Source: Gemmataceae bacterium
Lineage (GTDB): Bacteria; Planctomycetota; Planctomycetia; Gemmatales; Gemmataceae
Direction: 5' to 3'
Assembly: GCA_025055795.1 (NCBI GenBank)
Contig: JANWVV010000023.1
Coordinates: 1-64,000, forward strand
DNA: 64,000 nucleotides
Shown: positions 61,148 through 64,000 of the stretch, in pieces
How positions within the stretch are numbered: position 1 is the first letter of the stretch
Layout: the number at the start of each line of letters is the position of its first letter
The notes under the pieces: generated by a model
Told to the model about the DNA's origin: nothing
What the model saw: the letters and a program-made list of their open reading frames with translations, nothing else
Databases searched by the model: none
Made by a program: the position numbers and the translations under genes

Positions 61148-61447
61148 AAAGCTGCTTTGCCGTTAGTGTGGTGGTTAAGCAAGTTATGACCCACGGACCA
61201 ATAGATGGAGTGCACGGCTGACCGTTCGAGGGTGAAATCGCTGGAATCGCAACGCCTGCAGTCATTATCGTTAAAGCCGGTGAGCCAGCTCGGCGCACCT
61301 GGCAAGCGACCCACGAAGTCGAGTGGCTCACCAGACTTTGGATGGGGAAGCGGACACGCTTCCCCACGGTCTTTTGTGCACTGACCACGACCGGTTCGGA
61401 TCAAGGGCGGTTCTGGCGTTACCAATCCTTTGGCATTTCCCAGTCCC
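61148..61447. other. Structured intergenic region before rnr
   Basis: About 300 bases with two inverted repeats and no credible gene. GTGAGCCA (61280-61287) pairs with TGGCTCAC (61324-61331), one mismatch away from 11 pairs. A second, strong hairpin (61343-61366) is a likely terminator. Confidence 0.5.
61343..61376 (+). terminator. Terminator downstream of the methyltransferase fusion gene
   Basis: TGGGGAAGCG and CGCTTCCCCA form a perfect 10-bp stem with loop GACA, followed by CGGTCTTTTG. The T-run is short and offset by four bases, but the stem is strong and lies at the end of the transcript before rnr. Confidence 0.65.
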
Positions 61448-63724
61448 ATGAAAGACAGCGATCTGGCTGCGCGAATTCTGCAGGTGGTCACGGCCGCCGA
61501 TTATGCACCGTTGAAGGCCAAAGCCCTCTTTGCCCGCCTGAAACTGGGTCGGGAGCAGTATCCGGCATTCCGGCAGCAGTTGAAGCGGTTGATTCAAATG
61601 GGGCGGGTGGTCCGCGGACGGGGGCACACGATCCGGCCGGCGGAGCCGTTTGCCACCGTCGTGGGCATTTATCGCCGAGCACCGACGGGGCACGGCTATG
61701 TCCGTCCCCATGCGGTCGACGGAGCTCCGCAAGCGGCTGATGTGTTCGTGCGGGCCGACCGGGCGGGTGATGCGGCTACCGGGGATGAGGTTCTAGTGCG
61801 GATACTCCGTCCGGCCAGCAAAACACGCGATGCCGTCGGAGAAATCATCCAGGTATTGGAGCGGGCTACGCGTACCTTTGTTGGTACCTATCTGGAGCGG
61901 GAAGGGCAGGGGTTTGTCCGGGTTGATGGCAACGTCTTTACGCACAGCATCGCTGTTGGGGATCCCGGGGCCAAAGGGGCCCGACCGGGTGATAAAGTCG
62001 TCATCGAAATGCTGCGATTCCCGACACCCGAGGAACGTGGCGAGGGCGTCATTACCGAAGTCCTGGGGCCGTTGCATCAGCCGGGGGTGGACACGCTGAC
62101 GATCATCCGTGCCTTTGGTTTACCGGATACCTTTCCCCCGGAAGTTATTGCCGAGGCCCGACAGGTGGCGTCCCAATTCGAAGATGCGCCCCTCCAAGGT
62201 CGCGAAGATTTCACCGACGAACTGGTCGTTACCATCGATCCGCCGGATGCCAAGGATTTCGACGATGCCGTCAGTGTCAGCGTGGATCCAAAAACCCGAC
62301 ATTGGATCCTGTCGGTGCACGTGGCCGATGTCGGAACGTTCGTTCGTCCGGGGGGAGCCTTGGATCAAGAGGCCCGCCGCCGCGGTACCAGCGTCTATCT
62401 GCCCCAGAAAGTGTTACCGATGTTCCCCGAGGTTTTGTCCAACGGTCTGGCCTCCCTCCAGGAGGGGAAGATACGCCTGGTCAAAACGGTGCGATTGGAA
62501 TACACGCCTCATCTGCAAAAAGGGGTGGCAAGCTTCCATAATGCGGCCATCCGCAACCGGCGGCGTTTTACTTATGAGCAGGTCCAAGCGGTCCTGGATG
62601 AACTGGAGCGACGCGAGCAGGCCGGCTGGTCTGCCACCCGGGTCGTAGCCGAACCCGTCGGCGATGTGGCCCCGGAGCTGGTAGCTCTTATCCGGCGTAT
62701 GCGTGACTTGGCCCGTTTGCTCCGCCACAAACGTCTCCGCCGTGGAGCCCTGGAGCTGGAAATGCCGGAAACAGTCCTGGACTATGACGATCAGGGCCGG
62801 ATCTGCGGGGCCCACTACGCAGCCCATACCTTCAGTCATCGCATCATTGAGGAATTCATGTTGGCCGCTAATGAAGCTGTCGCCGAGTATCTGACGGCCC
62901 ATGGGGTCCCTTTTCTACGCCGCGTTCATCCGCCGCCTAATCTGGACAAACTGGCGGCTTTCGCCCATTTTGCGGCTCTGTTGGGCTATCCGTTGCGTCG
63001 ACCCCAGGACCGCTTCGAATTGCAACGGGTGCTGCGGGAAACAGCCGATAAACCCGAACGGGCCGCCATCCATTATGCCTTGCTGCGCAGTCTGAAGCAG
63101 GCGGTCTACTCGCCTATCGCCGAAGAACACTATGCCCTAGCCTTGCGTAACTACTGCCATTTTACTTCACCCATCCGCCGCTACCCCGACTTGCAAGTGC
63201 ACCGGCAACTAGACCGCCTGCTGCGACGGAAAAAACCCATGACCAACCGGGATGAACTGATCGCCCTGGGCGATCATTGCTCCAAGATGGAGCGGCGAGC
63301 GGAGCTAGCCGAACGCGAACTGGTTAAGTTGAAAGTCCTGACCTATCTGAGTGAACGGATTGGTCAGCGTTTTGACGCGATCATCACAGGCGTTGCCGAT
63401 TACGGCTTTTACGCCCAGGCCGAACAGTTCCCCGCCGAGGGGTTGGTTCATATTTCCTCGCTTTTGGACGATTATTACTGGTACGATCCGGATAGTTATA
63501 CCTTGCAAGGCCAGCGGACCGGCCGACGCTTCCGCTTGGGCGACCGTGTCCGTGTGGAAGTGGCCCGTGTCGACCTGGTACGGCGGCTCTTGGATTTCCG
63601 ACTAGCCGGGAACGAATCCGATAACACGGACGGCACTGTCTCTACAGGCAAAGGTCGTAACTTGCAACGTTTCGAACGTTCCCGTCGCCGTAAGGCATCC
63701 GACCCGGATGAGGATGAAGCATAA
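61448..63724 (+). CDS. rnr: Ribonuclease R
   Basis: A 3'-5' exoribonuclease of RNA turnover and quality control, 758 residues. An N-terminal winged-helix/cold-shock part (about 1-180), then the RNB catalytic domain: VTIDPPDAKDFDDAVSV with the Mg-binding aspartates, VHVADVGTFVRPGGALD, and LRNYCHFTSPIRRYPDLQVHR. A C-terminal S1 domain (FDAIITGVADYGFYAQAEQ, EGLVHISSL) binds RNA, and the tail is basic. The ATG at 61448 gives the family start (MKDSDLAARIL); a TTG at 61430 is unlikely. It is the last gene of the window. Confidence 0.95.
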   Translation: MKDSDLAARILQVVTAADYAPLKAKALFARLKLGREQYPAFRQQLKRLIQMGRVVRGRGHTIRPAEPFATVVGIYRRAPTGHGYVRPHAVDGAPQAADVFVRADRAGDAATGDEVLVRILRPASKTRDAVGEIIQVLERATRTFVGTYLEREGQGFVRVDGNVFTHSIAVGDPGAKGARPGDKVVIEMLRFPTPEERGEGVITEVLGPLHQPGVDTLTIIRAFGLPDTFPPEVIAEARQVASQFEDAPLQGREDFTDELVVTIDPPDAKDFDDAVSVSVDPKTRHWILSVHVADVGTFVRPGGALDQEARRRGTSVYLPQKVLPMFPEVLSNGLASLQEGKIRLVKTVRLEYTPHLQKGVASFHNAAIRNRRRFTYEQVQAVLDELERREQAGWSATRVVAEPVGDVAPELVALIRRMRDLARLLRHKRLRRGALELEMPETVLDYDDQGRICGAHYAAHTFSHRIIEEFMLAANEAVAEYLTAHGVPFLRRVHPPPNLDKLAAFAHFAALLGYPLRRPQDRFELQRVLRETADKPERAAIHYALLRSLKQAVYSPIAEEHYALALRNYCHFTSPIRRYPDLQVHRQLDRLLRRKKPMTNRDELIALGDHCSKMERRAELAERELVKLKVLTYLSERIGQRFDAIITGVADYGFYAQAEQFPAEGLVHISSLLDDYYWYDPDSYTLQGQRTGRRFRLGDRVRVEVARVDLVRRLLDFRLAGNESDNTDGTVSTGKGRNLQRFERSRRRKASDPDEDEA

Positions 63725-64000
63725 TGTTCCCTCAGGCTTATGTACGAATGTTAAACCGCGTTCAGTAACCTCATGGGGGCGGCCGCTGCTTTCGTTTACC
63801 GTACTTCTCGTTCTTTGGCACAACGCCGCAATATTTTGCGGGCTAGCAACAAGAGATCATACTTGTTGTCTGCTGAGATCGCCCCCGACCGCTTGTCTGC
63901 GGATGGAATGGTGACGAATGATACGACGAAGGCCCTGATTTAAGCCCCCCTGTGCCCGTGCCCGGGAACCCTCGATGGAACTAGCTGCAGGTGGCACTCT
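63725..64000. other. Right-edge region without recognised gene
   Basis: About 280 bases after rnr. Only short open frames exist; one ATG at 63974 runs off the edge and cannot be judged. No clear terminator hairpin is seen after rnr. Confidence 0.35.

Noticed and set aside
1-64000. tRNA, rRNA, CRISPR arrays, insertion sequences, phage or integrase genes
   Set aside because: I looked in the intergenic regions for T-arm-like motifs, regularly spaced repeats and transposase motifs and found none.

Overview
The window reads as a chromosomal segment of a planctomycete, most likely Gemmataceae or a close relative. Families that are largely planctomycete recur: a DUF1559 pseudopilin-like protein, a DUF1552/DUF1592 (Planctomycete-cytochrome) pair, a DUF1501 Tat protein, a TIGR03000 domain, a Cys/Pro-rich protein with LLDR-type motifs, a DUF6800-like micro-protein and a TatC with a long insert. 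Base composition is moderately GC-rich and even. I see no rRNA, tRNA, CRISPR array, insertion sequence or prophage.

Layout. 0.4-3.4 kb: tatC and a fused uroporphyrinogen-III methyltransferase/synthase. 3.4-7.6 kb: a tiny membrane protein, then an anchored binding-protein-like gene overlapping an orphan histidine kinase. 7.7-11.8 kb (minus strand): a GH5-like hydrolase, a DUF1559 protein with a clear terminator, an XRE regulator and a Cys/Pro-rich protein. 12.2-15.9 kb: recJ, gmhB, purM. 16.0-21.1 kb: an MBOAT O-acyltransferase followed by three paralogous SGNH-like proteins in one tight operon, probably a surface-glycan acylation locus. 21.2-28.4 kb: leuD, an FHA-GAF-sigma54 activator, two unknown membrane proteins, a DUF6800-like gene with a long leader hairpin, and aroA. 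28.8-34.4 kb: a LuxE/PaaK-like activating protein, a LuxC/CoA-acylating-type aldehyde dehydrogenase, an iron alcohol dehydrogenase and a beta-propeller protein; the first three could turn an acid into an alcohol. 34.4-34.7 kb: a small reverse-strand gene with an in-frame UGA followed by a SECIS-like hairpin. 35.0-39.8 kb: an RND efflux pump and its adaptor. 40.2-50.9 kb: DUF1552/DUF1592, gatA/gatC, rpmB, a DUF151 nuclease, transaldolase, dus and a thioredoxin-like gene. 51.0-56.9 kb: a sarcosine-oxidase-like flavoenzyme coupled to a two-domain trypsin-like/TPR protein, DUF1501, panB. 57.0-63.7 kb: a DCC-family protein; an AAA+/Fis regulator lacking GAFTGA followed by a degenerate receiver and a ferredoxin; a secreted TIGR03000-methyltransferase fusion; and rnr.

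The most interesting candidate is the predicted selenoprotein at 34419-34691. One transmembrane helix ends in LPKMGVPT, then UGA, then MSGSC. Starting 21 nt after the UGA is the GGUC loop of a perfect 6-bp hairpin, matching the spacing and loop sequence of bacterial SECIS elements. Next come the acid-to-alcohol module (possibly feeding ether lipids or waxes), the one-MBOAT/three-SGNH operon, and the exported methyltransferase. Start sites were chosen from Shine-Dalgarno (SD) matches and family lengths. Functions are inferred from motifs read by eye, with no database search.
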